Shown here piece after piece: positions 17,740 through 26,349 of a stretch of 64,000 bases of DNA. A program made the translations under genes and the position numbers. The stretch's first letter is position 1. Each line of letters starts with the position of its first letter. The stretch is from Serratia fonticola (lineage in GTDB: Bacteria; Pseudomonadota; Gammaproteobacteria; Enterobacterales; Enterobacteriaceae), in NCBI RefSeq assembly GCF_001006005.1, contig NZ_CP011254.1, forward strand, positions 4,154,001 to 4,218,000, read 5' to 3'. Under the pieces are notes generated by a model. The model saw nothing but the letters and a program-made list of their open reading frames with translations. It was not told the origin of the DNA and searched no databases.

Positions 17740-18318
17740 ATGAAGATAAAAGTACTTATATCGAACGATGACAAGTTCTTTACGCAGGGCCTGACGCAAA
17801 TTTTGGGTCACTACTTTAATGAAAAAGGTATCTTTGTTGACGTTAATGAAACACTTGATGCCAATGTTCATTACTATTTGGCCTTTATTGGCGTCAATAA
17901 TCTATCGCAATATCTCTATGCCAGGAAAATGGTCAGTACTGAGGTGATATTTATTATTCAGCCTGAGGTTGAGTTGATTTTAAATCGCCCTGAAAAGGGG
18001 ATGAAAATTCTGCTGCGCAATCAATCTGTCAACACGCTCTTGCAGCAAATTGATGAGGTTTATCTCGCGCCACAGGGGTTTGCGCAGATTAGGCAACCTC
18101 TGTCATTGACCCTGCGAGAAAAGGACGTATTACATTATTATTCCATTGGTTACACCAATATTGAAATTGGTGAACTACTTGGCATACATCAGAAAACGGT
18201 CAGTGCGCACAAAATCAAAGCGATGAACAAGCTTAACTTCAAGCACAAAGGCGAGTTCAGGCGTTGGCTCATCGAGACGCATTGCCCGCAGATGCGTGGA
18301 GTAGAAAATCTGAGATGA
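17740..18318 (+). CDS. LuxR-type helix-turn-helix regulator
   Basis: Protein of 192 aa. Residues about 120-180 form a LuxR/FixJ DNA-binding domain (LTLREKDVLHYYSIGYTNIE, then LLGIHQKTVSAHKIKAMNKL). The first 110 residues have the size and hydrophobic pattern of a receiver-like domain but lack the acidic pocket and a clear phosphorylation Asp. That shape is shared with RcsB-partner proteins such as BglJ and EcpR/MatA, and with fimbrial regulators, so partnership with the RcsB-like protein at 22228 is a reasonable guess. The gene is AT-rich and starts the regulatory island. Its target is unknown. Confidence 0.75.
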   Translation: MKIKVLISNDDKFFTQGLTQILGHYFNEKGIFVDVNETLDANVHYYLAFIGVNNLSQYLYARKMVSTEVIFIIQPEVELILNRPEKGMKILLRNQSVNTLLQQIDEVYLAPQGFAQIRQPLSLTLREKDVLHYYSIGYTNIEIGELLGIHQKTVSAHKIKAMNKLNFKHKGEFRRWLIETHCPQMRGVENLR

Positions 18319-18371
18319 AATCTTCCTCAGATGATCATTTATCTGCAGCTAAAATATAAAGTTAATATAAT

Positions 18372-18872
18372 ATGAAGTATATCATTGATACCGGACTGGT
18401 ATTTGATAGCGACGAAAGAACGCTATTCTTGCAAGAATCACCAGATGAATCACTCGAGATCGGGGCGATCACCGCCCGCTTATTTGTTGAGATGCTAGAA
18501 AATGTGGCGGGGGTTGAGCGTGACTATCTGCTGGATGCGGTGTGGTCCAATCATGGTCTGAAACCGTCAAATAATAATCTCAATAACCATATCAGCCTGT
18601 TACGCAAGAACATTGCCAGCATTGCTGAGGTGGATGATCTGATCATCACCTTGCCCAAAAAAGGCTTTGTAGTGAATAAGAAATACGCTGTGAACGTGCT
18701 CGGGGCTGAGATTTCTGACCGGCCAGAGGAAGAAGACAAAGTGGCAAAAAAGGCTACAGCGATGGACTATCCAGCTACCCTGTGGTTCCTCTCAATAACC
18801 ATTGTTATTTTGCTGGTGCTGCTTGCCTTGGTGGTTACCAATGATTACCACGCTATATTTGGGTTATGTTGA
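18372..18872 (+). CDS. Membrane-anchored winged-helix regulator (CadC/ToxR-like), short form
   Basis: Protein of 166 aa. The N-terminal 105 residues are an OmpR/CadC-type winged helix (GVERDYLLDAVWSNHG, NNLNNHISLLRKNI, ITLPKKGFVVNKKY). A single membrane helix lies at about 133-157 (LWFLSITIVILLVLLALVV), followed by under ten residues, so there is almost no periplasmic sensor. It is paralogous to the product of 23257-24006, which shares SNNNLNNHIS and PKKGF. It lies between the LuxR-type gene and the hybrid kinase. It probably binds DNA from the membrane; signal and targets cannot be read from the sequence. Confidence 0.75.
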   Translation: MKYIIDTGLVFDSDERTLFLQESPDESLEIGAITARLFVEMLENVAGVERDYLLDAVWSNHGLKPSNNNLNNHISLLRKNIASIAEVDDLIITLPKKGFVVNKKYAVNVLGAEISDRPEEEDKVAKKATAMDYPATLWFLSITIVILLVLLALVVTNDYHAIFGLC

Positions 18873-18958
18873 ATCAAGTCTGGTTAGACTGGGTGGGCAT
18901 TCTGGTTTGCTAATCTTATAATCAGTATAGCCCGGGTTTCATTGCAGGTAGTCATCCT

Positions 18959-21900
18959 ATGCCACAAACGCCGTTTAGCCGGATCACCCATACGTTACGA
19001 AGACAAAACAAGGCGCTGTCTGGTCTGGCGGTGCTGGCGATGGTTTTGGTCGCTGGCCTGTATTGGGGGGCACAGCGCATTATCGATCAGGAGCGCGGCC
19101 GCTTCACCTTAGACTTCCTGACGCTGGTAGGGTATGCCCACGAACAGGAAACCTTTCTGCATCAATTGCGTCATCAGAGCGGGCAACTGTCAGAGCTGCC
19201 CGTTACGAGCATTGGCAGTTTTCATGAGATAACCACCTTGCCGGCTGGGGGGGACAGGCTGTTTGAAGGGCGTGAGTCCGTGGTGGATATGCCGTTCTCT
19301 TTGTTGTGTGAAAAAAATTGCCTTATCAAGCCTGAGGCGCTACTACCGCTAGGTAGCTACCTGGCCGATTTTTACTCTTCGTTTTGGGCCGCATCCTACT
19401 TTCCTGCTGCTAACGTGTTCTTCATTAATGAAGCTGACGATGCCAGCATCAGCGTACCTGCGATTAATGTCAGTGCTAGATATGAACCGATCGACATTGA
19501 GACTTATCGAGCCGTGGTCAATGCCGTACGTAAACGGTTAAACAGCAGTGTGCCAATCAAGGATTGCCAATGGCAACCAGGGGACAATCCGATAGAGGAT
19601 GAGGCTATCTGGTTTCGCCCAGCCGCTCTGCCAGGCCGGATGATTGGGTTAATCCCTTCAGGGTTTTCGCCCAGGATCTGGAGCCACTTGAGTAGAGGGC
19701 CTGCCAGCTGTATCTACGCGGTAACCCTGCTGAGCCGTTCGCAGGTGGGGGTCCTGGAGCGTGCCGTCAACCCGGCACCACGTCATATATTCTGGCTACA
19801 GCGCTATCACCATATGTGGTTGAGCCATAAAGCGCACGGCATGCTGATGGGGGAAGGCCAGCCACCGAGTGTCGATCTGCCAGGTTTGCACTACACCCTG
19901 AGCGGTCTGGTGTTCAAGGTTGTCGACACAAGCGGCAATTGGACTGGGTATTATTCCGTAAGCTATGCGAGCTTTTTGCAGGACAATCTGTGGTTGCCAG
20001 TTAGCGTGCTACTGGTGTTGCTTATCGGCATCACTATCGGTTTGGCTTATCTGCGTTGGTATAACCGGCAGGTGATCTTGCCAGCCCAGGTGGCCCAACA
20101 TGAAATACTGGAAAGCGATGCCTTTAACCGCACTCTGATACAGACGGCGCCGGTTGCGTTATGCCTGATCGATCGTGTCGATAGTCATTTGGTGTTTGGT
20201 AATGCGCTGGCATTGGACTGGTTAGGGGCAACGGTCGGTGAACGGTTGCCTGATCCCGCCGCCAGGCTGTTGGAACAGATACTTTCTGCACCGGCAGCCG
20301 GGGTCATCGAGCAACTGGATATGGCAGGAAAAATACTTTACGTTGCCTATGCGCCAACCCGTTACAGGCAGCATGACGTGATCCTGTGCGCCTTTGCGGA
20401 CGTCAGCGCACGGGCGGAAATAGAACGCCAACTGGCGCGAGCCAAGGCGGCGGCGGATGACGCCAGCGCGGCAAAGTCCACCTTCCTGGCCACCATGAGC
20501 CATGAGATCCGCACGCCGCTGTATGGTGCGTTAGGCACTTTGGAGCTGTTAGCCACCACGCGGTTGGATCGCCAGCAGCGTCAATATGTCGAGCGCATCG
20601 ACGACTCTTCACAAATGCTGCTGCAATTGATCAGCGATATCCTGGATGTCAGCAAGATTGAGGCCGGTCAGATGCGGTTGGAAAAGAGGGTATTTCAGCC
20701 GCGCGAGCTGGTGCAAAGCTGCACCGGCACTTATGCGGCAATGGCTCACCGCAAGGGCTTGCTGCTATTCTCTGTGGTCGATCCCGAGGTGCCGCCGGTG
20801 GCGATCGGGGATGCGGCGCGTATCAGACAGATCCTGAGTAATCTCATCAGTAACGCGATCAAGTTTACCGAGTTTGGCCATGTCATCGTTCGGCTCAGTC
20901 AGGTTGAAGCTGGCCGCGAGCACACCCGGCTGCACCTGGAGGTCTGTGACAGCGGGGTCGGCATCTCTAAAGCACATCAGGCAAAACTGTTCACTCCCTT
21001 CTATTTGGCTGGCGAGGGTCACAGCAATGTGGGGGGCGCGGGGCTGGGCCTTTCGATCTGTGAACGCCTTGCCGATTTGATGGGGACGGAAATCACGCTG
21101 AAGAGTGAACCTCGGGTAGGCAGCAAGTTTGCAGTGACGTTGGAACTTGCCGTTGCCGAAACGCCTGATGTGCAGCAACCGCAATTGGCAGGAGCCATCG
21201 TGTTAGTACGCTCGCCGCATCCGGAACTGACCGAAAATATCTGCATTTGGCTGCGGTATTGGGGGGCTCGAGCGGCCCCGGCTATAGATCAGCTGTTGCC
21301 GGGGAATGACGAGGCTATTTTGCTGGATGTGCAGCGGAGCTCGCCGGGTGAAGCGCTTGAGTGGCATGGGCCTATTTTAGCCGTTTATTTATCCGGCGAA
21401 GTTGCCAATGGCGCTGTGGTTGATGCGTACAGCCTAAGCAGCATAGGTTATGGCATTGGCCAACTGCTCAACGGTGACCCACCAAGCGAACAGTTCGAAA
21501 TAGCACTGCCGCAATTCCACCTTCGCGTACTGGTGGCGGATGACCATCCCCTTAACCAGGTCACGCTACAAGGGCAACTCGAACTGTTGGGTTGTGAGGT
21601 CCAACTGGCGGGCGATGGTGAAGAAGCGCTGGCGCACTGGGATATCACTCCCTACGACCTGGTGCTGACCGACGTCAACATGCCTTACCTGAATGGTTAC
21701 GATCTGGCGCGTAAGCTGCGTGCGGAAGGGGCTACGGTGCCGATTATCGGGGTAACGGCCAACGCGATGCTGGATGAGGAACGCCGCTGTGTTGAAGCGG
21801 GTATGAATGCCTGGTTAGTCAAACCGATTGAGTTACGGACATTGGTAGAAATCTTGCGCAAATATTCCCACAGCGACCATAATCAACTCGAGAGTAACGA

Positions 21901-22210
21901 CGATAGGGATTTCAAACACGTAGAACCCAACGTGCTCAATAAACACCGCGATATCTTTCTTAGCACCATGGCGGAAGATATGCGTCAGCTAGAGCAGGGG
22001 ATGGCTGACGGCGATGCTGGCCGGATTGCCACGGCCTTGCACCGTATGCGAGCTGCGCTGGCGTTGGCCCATCATCGGGCGTTGGCGGCACAAATGGCAG
22101 CGATTGAGTTACATATGCAAACGCAGGGTCTGGATGAGCAAGGGAAAGCCAGAATGTCCGCCATCATCGCTGACATACGTCAGGTTTTGAACAACATCGC
22201 ATTAATCTGA
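18959..22210 (+). CDS. Hybrid sensor histidine kinase with receiver and Hpt domains
   Basis: Multi-step phosphorelay kinase of 1083 aa in the inner membrane. Transmembrane helices lie at about 21-38 and 344-366, enclosing a 300-residue periplasmic region that matches no sensor I recognise. A PAS-like segment (about 385-485) follows. The HisKA box SHEIRTP gives phosphoacceptor His515. The ATPase has N-box NAIKF (near 632), DSGVGIS and GGAGLGLSI. A degenerate receiver-like stretch (about 745-840) precedes a true receiver with DD 861-862, phospho-acceptor Asp905 (VLTDVNMP) and Lys955. The last 100 residues look like an Hpt domain with His1028 (ALHRMRAAL). Layout is like EvgS/BvgS. It lies 17 bp before an RcsB-like response regulator, its likely final target. 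Confidence 0.88.
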   Translation: MPQTPFSRITHTLRRQNKALSGLAVLAMVLVAGLYWGAQRIIDQERGRFTLDFLTLVGYAHEQETFLHQLRHQSGQLSELPVTSIGSFHEITTLPAGGDRLFEGRESVVDMPFSLLCEKNCLIKPEALLPLGSYLADFYSSFWAASYFPAANVFFINEADDASISVPAINVSARYEPIDIETYRAVVNAVRKRLNSSVPIKDCQWQPGDNPIEDEAIWFRPAALPGRMIGLIPSGFSPRIWSHLSRGPASCIYAVTLLSRSQVGVLERAVNPAPRHIFWLQRYHHMWLSHKAHGMLMGEGQPPSVDLPGLHYTLSGLVFKVVDTSGNWTGYYSVSYASFLQDNLWLPVSVLLVLLIGITIGLAYLRWYNRQVILPAQVAQHEILESDAFNRTLIQTAPVALCLIDRVDSHLVFGNALALDWLGATVGERLPDPAARLLEQILSAPAAGVIEQLDMAGKILYVAYAPTRYRQHDVILCAFADVSARAEIERQLARAKAAADDASAAKSTFLATMSHEIRTPLYGALGTLELLATTRLDRQQRQYVERIDDSSQMLLQLISDILDVSKIEAGQMRLEKRVFQPRELVQSCTGTYAAMAHRKGLLLFSVVDPEVPPVAIGDAARIRQILSNLISNAIKFTEFGHVIVRLSQVEAGREHTRLHLEVCDSGVGISKAHQAKLFTPFYLAGEGHSNVGGAGLGLSICERLADLMGTEITLKSEPRVGSKFAVTLELAVAETPDVQQPQLAGAIVLVRSPHPELTENICIWLRYWGARAAPAIDQLLPGNDEAILLDVQRSSPGEALEWHGPILAVYLSGEVANGAVVDAYSLSSIGYGIGQLLNGDPPSEQFEIALPQFHLRVLVADDHPLNQVTLQGQLELLGCEVQLAGDGEEALAHWDITPYDLVLTDVNMPYLNGYDLARKLRAEGATVPIIGVTANAMLDEERRCVEAGMNAWLVKPIELRTLVEILRKYSHSDHNQLESNDDRDFKHVEPNVLNKHRDIFLSTMAEDMRQLEQGMADGDAGRIATALHRMRAALALAHHRALAAQMAAIELHMQTQGLDEQGKARMSAIIADIRQVLNNIALI

Positions 22211-22227
22211 TCAAAAGAAGGTGGCCG

Positions 22228-22878
22228 ATGAAAACATTACGCGTAGTCCTTGTGGACGACCACCAGGTGGTGTTGGCTGGTTTGAAAGACTTTCTGGATC
22301 AACTCCTCCATGTCGAGGTCGTGGCCACCTTCACCTCCACCGATGAGTTGGTTCGCTATCTCAAAAACACCCCTCCCGACGTTGTTATCACCGATTACAA
22401 TATGCCTAATGATGAGGTACATAAAGACGGTTTACGCTACGTCGATTTCCTGATCAGAAATTTCCCGCAGGTCAAAATGTTGGTGTTGACCATGATATCC
22501 AATCCGATGATCGTCTCAGCGCTCTACGACTCCGGGGTGGCGGGCGTAATATTCAAACAGGATCCGCTATCAGAGGTTCAATCAGCGTTACGGGCCGTTA
22601 GGGTGAACGCCAGATATTATCCAGCTTCGTTCCAGAGCGATGGCCGTAGTGATGAGCGTGAGGTATTTATACAGCAACGCATCAATAGCCTATCCCCACG
22701 CGAGTTTGAAGTTTTGCGTTATTTTGTCGAGGGTGACTCCATAGCGCATATTGCTGAACGGCTTAATCGGAGTGCCAAGACGGTTAGCCTGCAGAAGAAT
22801 TCCGCTATGCGTAAGTTGAACGTCGAGAGTAATCAGGAACTGATCCGCTTTTGCATGGGGAACCATATTTTTGACTGA
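22228..22878 (+). CDS. RcsB-like response regulator
   Basis: Protein of 216 aa with an N-terminal receiver and a C-terminal LuxR/FixJ helix-turn-helix. Receiver residues are the acidic pair Asp10-Asp11, phosphoacceptor Asp56 (VVITDYNMP), Thr88 and Lys110. The DNA-binding part (about 154-212) reads LSPREFEVLRYFVEGDSIAH, then LNRSAKTVSLQKNSAMRKLN, close to RcsB. AAGAAGG lies before the ATG. With the preceding hybrid kinase it forms a His-Asp-His-Asp relay. A genuine chromosomal rcsB would be expected elsewhere in the genome beside rcsD/rcsC, so this is probably a paralogue. Confidence 0.88.
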   Translation: MKTLRVVLVDDHQVVLAGLKDFLDQLLHVEVVATFTSTDELVRYLKNTPPDVVITDYNMPNDEVHKDGLRYVDFLIRNFPQVKMLVLTMISNPMIVSALYDSGVAGVIFKQDPLSEVQSALRAVRVNARYYPASFQSDGRSDEREVFIQQRINSLSPREFEVLRYFVEGDSIAHIAERLNRSAKTVSLQKNSAMRKLNVESNQELIRFCMGNHIFD

Positions 22879-23256
22879 TAATGCGACGGTTTGGCGAGGC
22901 CGAAGCCCTGTCGACTGGAATGGCATTTTTGTCTGGCTAGGTGAGGATAAATAGCTTTAAATTCTGAATGTTATGTTTTATTAGGAATATTTATATATAA
23001 CTCTGTGTTTTAACGACAAAATAAGTCGCGTAATTATATTTAGTTACTATTAAGTAGCTATTTTATGTTTTTTTGCTGTTTTTTATTTAAGCATAAATAA
23101 TCCTCAAGCCGCATAATACTTGATAAAAAAAACTGTCTGGTGAATGATATTGCCATGACAGAGCGTTAGCTTTGCTGAGTAAAATGAATGACATCCTTCT
23201 CTAGTACCATTAGGTGCAGCTATTTAATCATGTTATGCAAAGTAGCAGGTGATTAA
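22879..23256. other. AT-rich intergenic region (378 bp)
   Basis: No gene. Strongly A/T-rich with TATAAT-like stretches; it presumably carries the promoter of the winged-helix gene at 23257. No terminator hairpin with a T-run is evident after the response regulator. Confidence 0.5.
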
Positions 23257-24006
23257 GTGAACTATATTATCAACGGCAGTTTACTCTTTGATACCGAAGA
23301 GCATTTACTTTCCAATGAGCAGAATAATAAAACATTAACGTTAAGTGCTATTTCATCTCGGCTTTTCTGTGAGCTTTTGAAAAATCCTGCCGGCGTGACT
23401 CGAGAGCATTTACTAAATGTTGTCTGGTCAGAACATGGGCTAACGGCGTCAAATAATAACCTCAATAATCATATTAGTATATTGAGGAAGCATTTGGAAG
23501 AGTTGGCTGGCCTGCACGATCTGATTAAAACCGTGCCCAAAAAAGGCTTTGCCTTGAACCGCAAACACCTGATTGTCCTGGTTGAGGAGGAAGGGCAGTC
23601 AGCGGGGGTGGTTCAGGGATCAACGGTGAAGGAAAAATCTTCTTTCAGGTCAATTTATATGAGTCTCGCCCTTTTTATCGTGGCTTTGTTGGCACTGTTT
23701 ACTTCGCTGTATGGCGATAAAATTCACTCGCTGTTTGCAAATACTCAGCCTAAAACTCTCTATAAGTATAAAGGCTGCGTATTGAAAACCCTGAGGGAGA
23801 TCCCTGAAAAAAAACGGGAGGCGTCCATCGCTATCATCATGGAGATGATAAGTAAGAATGGCGTTGACTGTGAGTATGACCGTTATGACGTGTTTTTCTA
23901 TCTCAGTGGCGAAGAACAGAGCGCCAACCAATTCAGAATGCTGTCTTTGTGCCGCAATGAGCATGGCGGCAATTATGACCATTGCTACAGCATAAAAGTG
24001 GTTTGA
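23257..24006 (+). CDS. Membrane-anchored winged-helix regulator (CadC/ToxR-like), long form
   Basis: Protein of 249 aa. The N-terminal 105 residues are a winged-helix DNA-binding domain (REHLLNVVWSEHG, SNNNLNNHISILRKH, KTVPKKGFALNRKH). A membrane helix lies at about 131-153 (IYMSLALFIVALLALFTSLY), followed by a periplasmic domain of about 90 residues with three cysteines (Cys169, Cys205 and one near the C-terminus) that could form a disulphide. It is a paralogue of the shorter regulator at 18372. It is followed two bases later by a FidL-like gene, a pairing seen for this regulator type. Confidence 0.78.
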   Translation: MNYIINGSLLFDTEEHLLSNEQNNKTLTLSAISSRLFCELLKNPAGVTREHLLNVVWSEHGLTASNNNLNNHISILRKHLEELAGLHDLIKTVPKKGFALNRKHLIVLVEEEGQSAGVVQGSTVKEKSSFRSIYMSLALFIVALLALFTSLYGDKIHSLFANTQPKTLYKYKGCVLKTLREIPEKKREASIAIIMEMISKNGVDCEYDRYDVFFYLSGEEQSANQFRMLSLCRNEHGGNYDHCYSIKVV

Positions 24007-24008
24007 AG

Positions 24009-24494
24009 ATGATGAACAGGAAAAAGCTGGCTTGGGTGTTTACCATCATTCTGTTGTTATGTGCTTCAGCATTGGCGTATCTGATGTCTATAGAGAGCAA
24101 AAGGCAATACTTCAAGTGTGATACGGAGATCTACTTCGAAAATGTAACCAGCCACAGCAAGATTGAAGGCGACATCTCTCTCATGCTGGTAAGCGACAAT
24201 ATAGGCATGCTTTATGTAAGAGGGGTGCTCAACAAGGAAGGGGTGACTTATAATGTCAACCGCAAGATTTACTTTAACTACAGCAATGAGCCCTACGGTA
24301 GCTACTATCATCTTAAAAAAATCAGTGATGAAAATTACGCCACCGTCAATAGCGTGCCGGATGCGTTGTTCAATGACCTGATCTTTGAGAACAAACAAGA
24401 CTTCTATATCTCGATTACCTCCGTTGGCAACGGTGGTTATGAGCTGCGCGAGATGATCTTCCCGATGGCTATATGTGCGAGCAAGCGGATGTAA
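24009..24494 (+). CDS. FidL-like putative membrane protein
   Basis: Protein of 161 aa with one N-terminal hydrophobic helix (LAWVFTIILLLCASALAYLM), after which the chain should lie in the periplasm. Size and pattern (FKCDTEIYFENV, YVRGVLNKEGVTYNVNRKIY) fit the FidL-like family. Those genes are commonly next to membrane winged-helix regulators, and their function is not established. The gene starts two bases after the regulator stop, so the pair is translationally linked. A role in modulating the partner's periplasmic domain is inference. Confidence 0.65.
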   Translation: MMNRKKLAWVFTIILLLCASALAYLMSIESKRQYFKCDTEIYFENVTSHSKIEGDISLMLVSDNIGMLYVRGVLNKEGVTYNVNRKIYFNYSNEPYGSYYHLKKISDENYATVNSVPDALFNDLIFENKQDFYISITSVGNGGYELREMIFPMAICASKRM

Positions 24495-24497
24495 AAG

Positions 24498-24523
24498 AGC
24501 AGCCAATCTCTCGATTGGCTGCT
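24498..24523 (-). terminator. Terminator hairpin between fidL-like gene and hcp
   Basis: AGCAGCCAATC-TCTC-GATTGGCTGCT is a perfect 11-bp stem between convergent genes. On the minus strand it is followed by TCTTTTAC, so it probably ends the hcp transcript and may also stop readthrough from the plus strand. Confidence 0.75.
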
Positions 24524-24544
24524 TGGGCGAAGCTAAGGCTAGCC

Positions 24545-25063
24545 TTAGGCTTCGATTGGGGCACGCCAGTCGTCAGAACCAGAAGTCCCGGCAGTGGTGT
24601 GTTCCCAAGTGATTTTACGGTATGCCAATGAAACGCGAACCAACTGAGTGAACTCAGCCTTGGTTGGATCCTGGCAGTGTGGCATTTTGCAGTCGATATC
24701 GATGATGGTGGCATCTTCCAGTTTGGTAGTAAAGAAGTGCTCTTGTTTACCTTCGATCGAGGTGCGGTACCATTTCAATTCAACCGTTGGCAGCATTTCG
24801 CCAGAGGCCAATGCGTTATACAGCAATGGAACAGCTTTGTTATAAGCCACGGTGAAGCGGAATGGCTTATGTGCACGCTGCCCTGATGGCTGGCCTGACT
24901 GCGGATCGGTTGGTACGGTAACAATATGTTCAAATTCCTGAACCAGCATCTGGTCTTCGTGGCCTTGAACAAAGATGTTACCGACGGATTCAGCGGTAAA
25001 TGCGCTGGCGGTAATATTACCTTGGGTTTTCCCTGTGATAGAGATATAAGCTGGAGTTGGCAT
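24545..25063 (-). CDS. hcp: Type VI secretion tube protein Hcp (TssD)
   Basis: Protein of 172 aa that stacks as hexameric rings to form the inner tube of the type VI apparatus. The start MPTPAYISITGKTQGNI and the segments VTVPTDPQSGQPSGQRAHKP and FRFTVAYNKAVPLLYNALASG are typical Hcp sequence. AAGGATC lies upstream of the ATG. It is encoded apart from and divergent to the main tss operon, separated from tssB by about 760 bp. No other tssD is seen in the window, so it is the likely tube subunit of this system. Confidence 0.95.
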   Translation of the reverse strand: MPTPAYISITGKTQGNITASAFTAESVGNIFVQGHEDQMLVQEFEHIVTVPTDPQSGQPSGQRAHKPFRFTVAYNKAVPLLYNALASGEMLPTVELKWYRTSIEGKQEHFFTTKLEDATIIDIDCKMPHCQDPTKAEFTQLVRVSLAYRKITWEHTTAGTSGSDDWRAPIEA

Positions 25064-25824
25064 CTTAAAGATCCTTGTTAGTAAGCTTAGTAATAAATCT
25101 CAATGTTAGTCACACCCCTCGCCGATAATAGTCGGCCCCGAATGTAACTTGCCCCACTTCTCACTTCGGCCATTACTATAATCGGGTCTTTCCCCAGTGC
25201 CAAGTCACTCACAAATTTGCAAGGTTTATTGCTCTTGTTAATGGTATAAATGATTATAATATTTGCATTATTGGTGTTTTATGCTGGATTAAGTATTGAT
25301 GTGGATTATGGTTAGAGTCTTAGATATAACTTAGATAATTATATTGTTTTTTAACTATCTGTTTTTTATGGATTAGTTAATTTAAATGAAATTATTTTTT
25401 ATGATCATAAACCGAAAGTTGTTCTCGCCAGGCGATAAATTATTAGGACGCTTAGTAAAGAAAAATTTATGGACTTTTACCCGTCAGATCGGGGACGATA
25501 CATTCAGTGAAGCTATGCTAATGCAGGAAATGTCCAGTTTTGTCGTGGGCCGTAAACCCATTTCCCGGGGATTTTGTTATTGTTTAGGATAATTCGCAGT
25601 GTTCTGTGAAATATAGGAAGATTCCCAACTTTACGTGTAAAACCGGATTATTCTCGAACTTCGGTGCGGCATAGAAGGAAGGTATTTAGGTTTACGGTGA
25701 TAGATTTTCTATCTGAATAGATGGCGCCAACTCTATTAGCATGGATGATATCTGAATGTCATTTTCCAGTGCACATTCAACAAACATTAGCTGGTATTCC
25801 TTATTGTGACTAAAAGGACGAGTG
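25064..25824. other. hcp-tssB divergent intergenic region (about 760 bp)
   Basis: No convincing gene. AT-rich, presumably holding the promoters of hcp (leftward) and the 27-kb tss operon (rightward). A 68-codon frame at 25386-25592 has no recognisable motif or clear ribosome site. I found no sigma-54 -24/-12 element on either strand here. Confidence 0.55.
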
Positions 25825-26322
25825 ATGAGTAAGAATAATCAAAGCAGTGTTGCCCCCAAGGAAAGGATCAACATCAAGTACGTTCCCAACACGGGCGACC
25901 AAACCGCTGAAATTGAATTGCCTCTGAACCTGATGGTCGTTGGCGATCTCAAGGGGGTGCGTGAAGATACTCCGATTGAGGAACGTCAGGTCGTTTCCGT
26001 CAGCAAGAACAATTTCAACGCGGTGATGAACGAAGCCAATATCAACCTTTCGTTCACTGTACCCAATCACCTGGAAGGTGAGGGGAAAGAAGAGATGCCG
26101 GTAACATTGGCGATCAATTCTCTCGACGATTTCTCACCGGACAACGTGGCGAAAAACGTCCCCGAGCTGAAAAAAATTCTGGAACTGCGGGAAGCACTGG
26201 TCGCTCTGAAAGGGCCTCTGGGCAACATTCCTGCCTTCCGTTCTCGTCTGCAAGATCTCCTGGGCAATGAAGAAATGCGTGAGCAGTTGCTAAAGGAACT
26301 GGACATTCTTAATCAGAAATAA
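25825..26322 (+). CDS. tssB: Type VI sheath small subunit TssB (VipA)
   Basis: Protein of 165 aa that with TssC builds the contractile sheath. Core features are VAPKERINIKYVPNTGDQTA, LNLMVVGDLKG and ITLAINSLDDFSP-like sequence, with the C-terminal helix LLGNEEMREQLLKELD. I start at ATG 25825, with AAAGGA seven bases upstream; an overlapping GTG at 25822 is also possible. It is the first gene of the operon. Confidence 0.95.
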   Translation: MSKNNQSSVAPKERINIKYVPNTGDQTAEIELPLNLMVVGDLKGVREDTPIEERQVVSVSKNNFNAVMNEANINLSFTVPNHLEGEGKEEMPVTLAINSLDDFSPDNVAKNVPELKKILELREALVALKGPLGNIPAFRSRLQDLLGNEEMREQLLKELDILNQK

Positions 26323-26349
26323 TTGAGACGGAAAGAGGGAATTTTACGT

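Noticed and set aside
25386..25592. 68-codon frame between hcp and tssB
   Set aside because: AT-rich region, no recognisable domain, no good ribosome site; likely chance.
25064..25824. Sigma-54 promoter for hcp or tssB
   Set aside because: The best -24-like matches (for example TGGCACTGGGGAAAG on the minus strand near 25200) lack a -12 GC at the right spacing.
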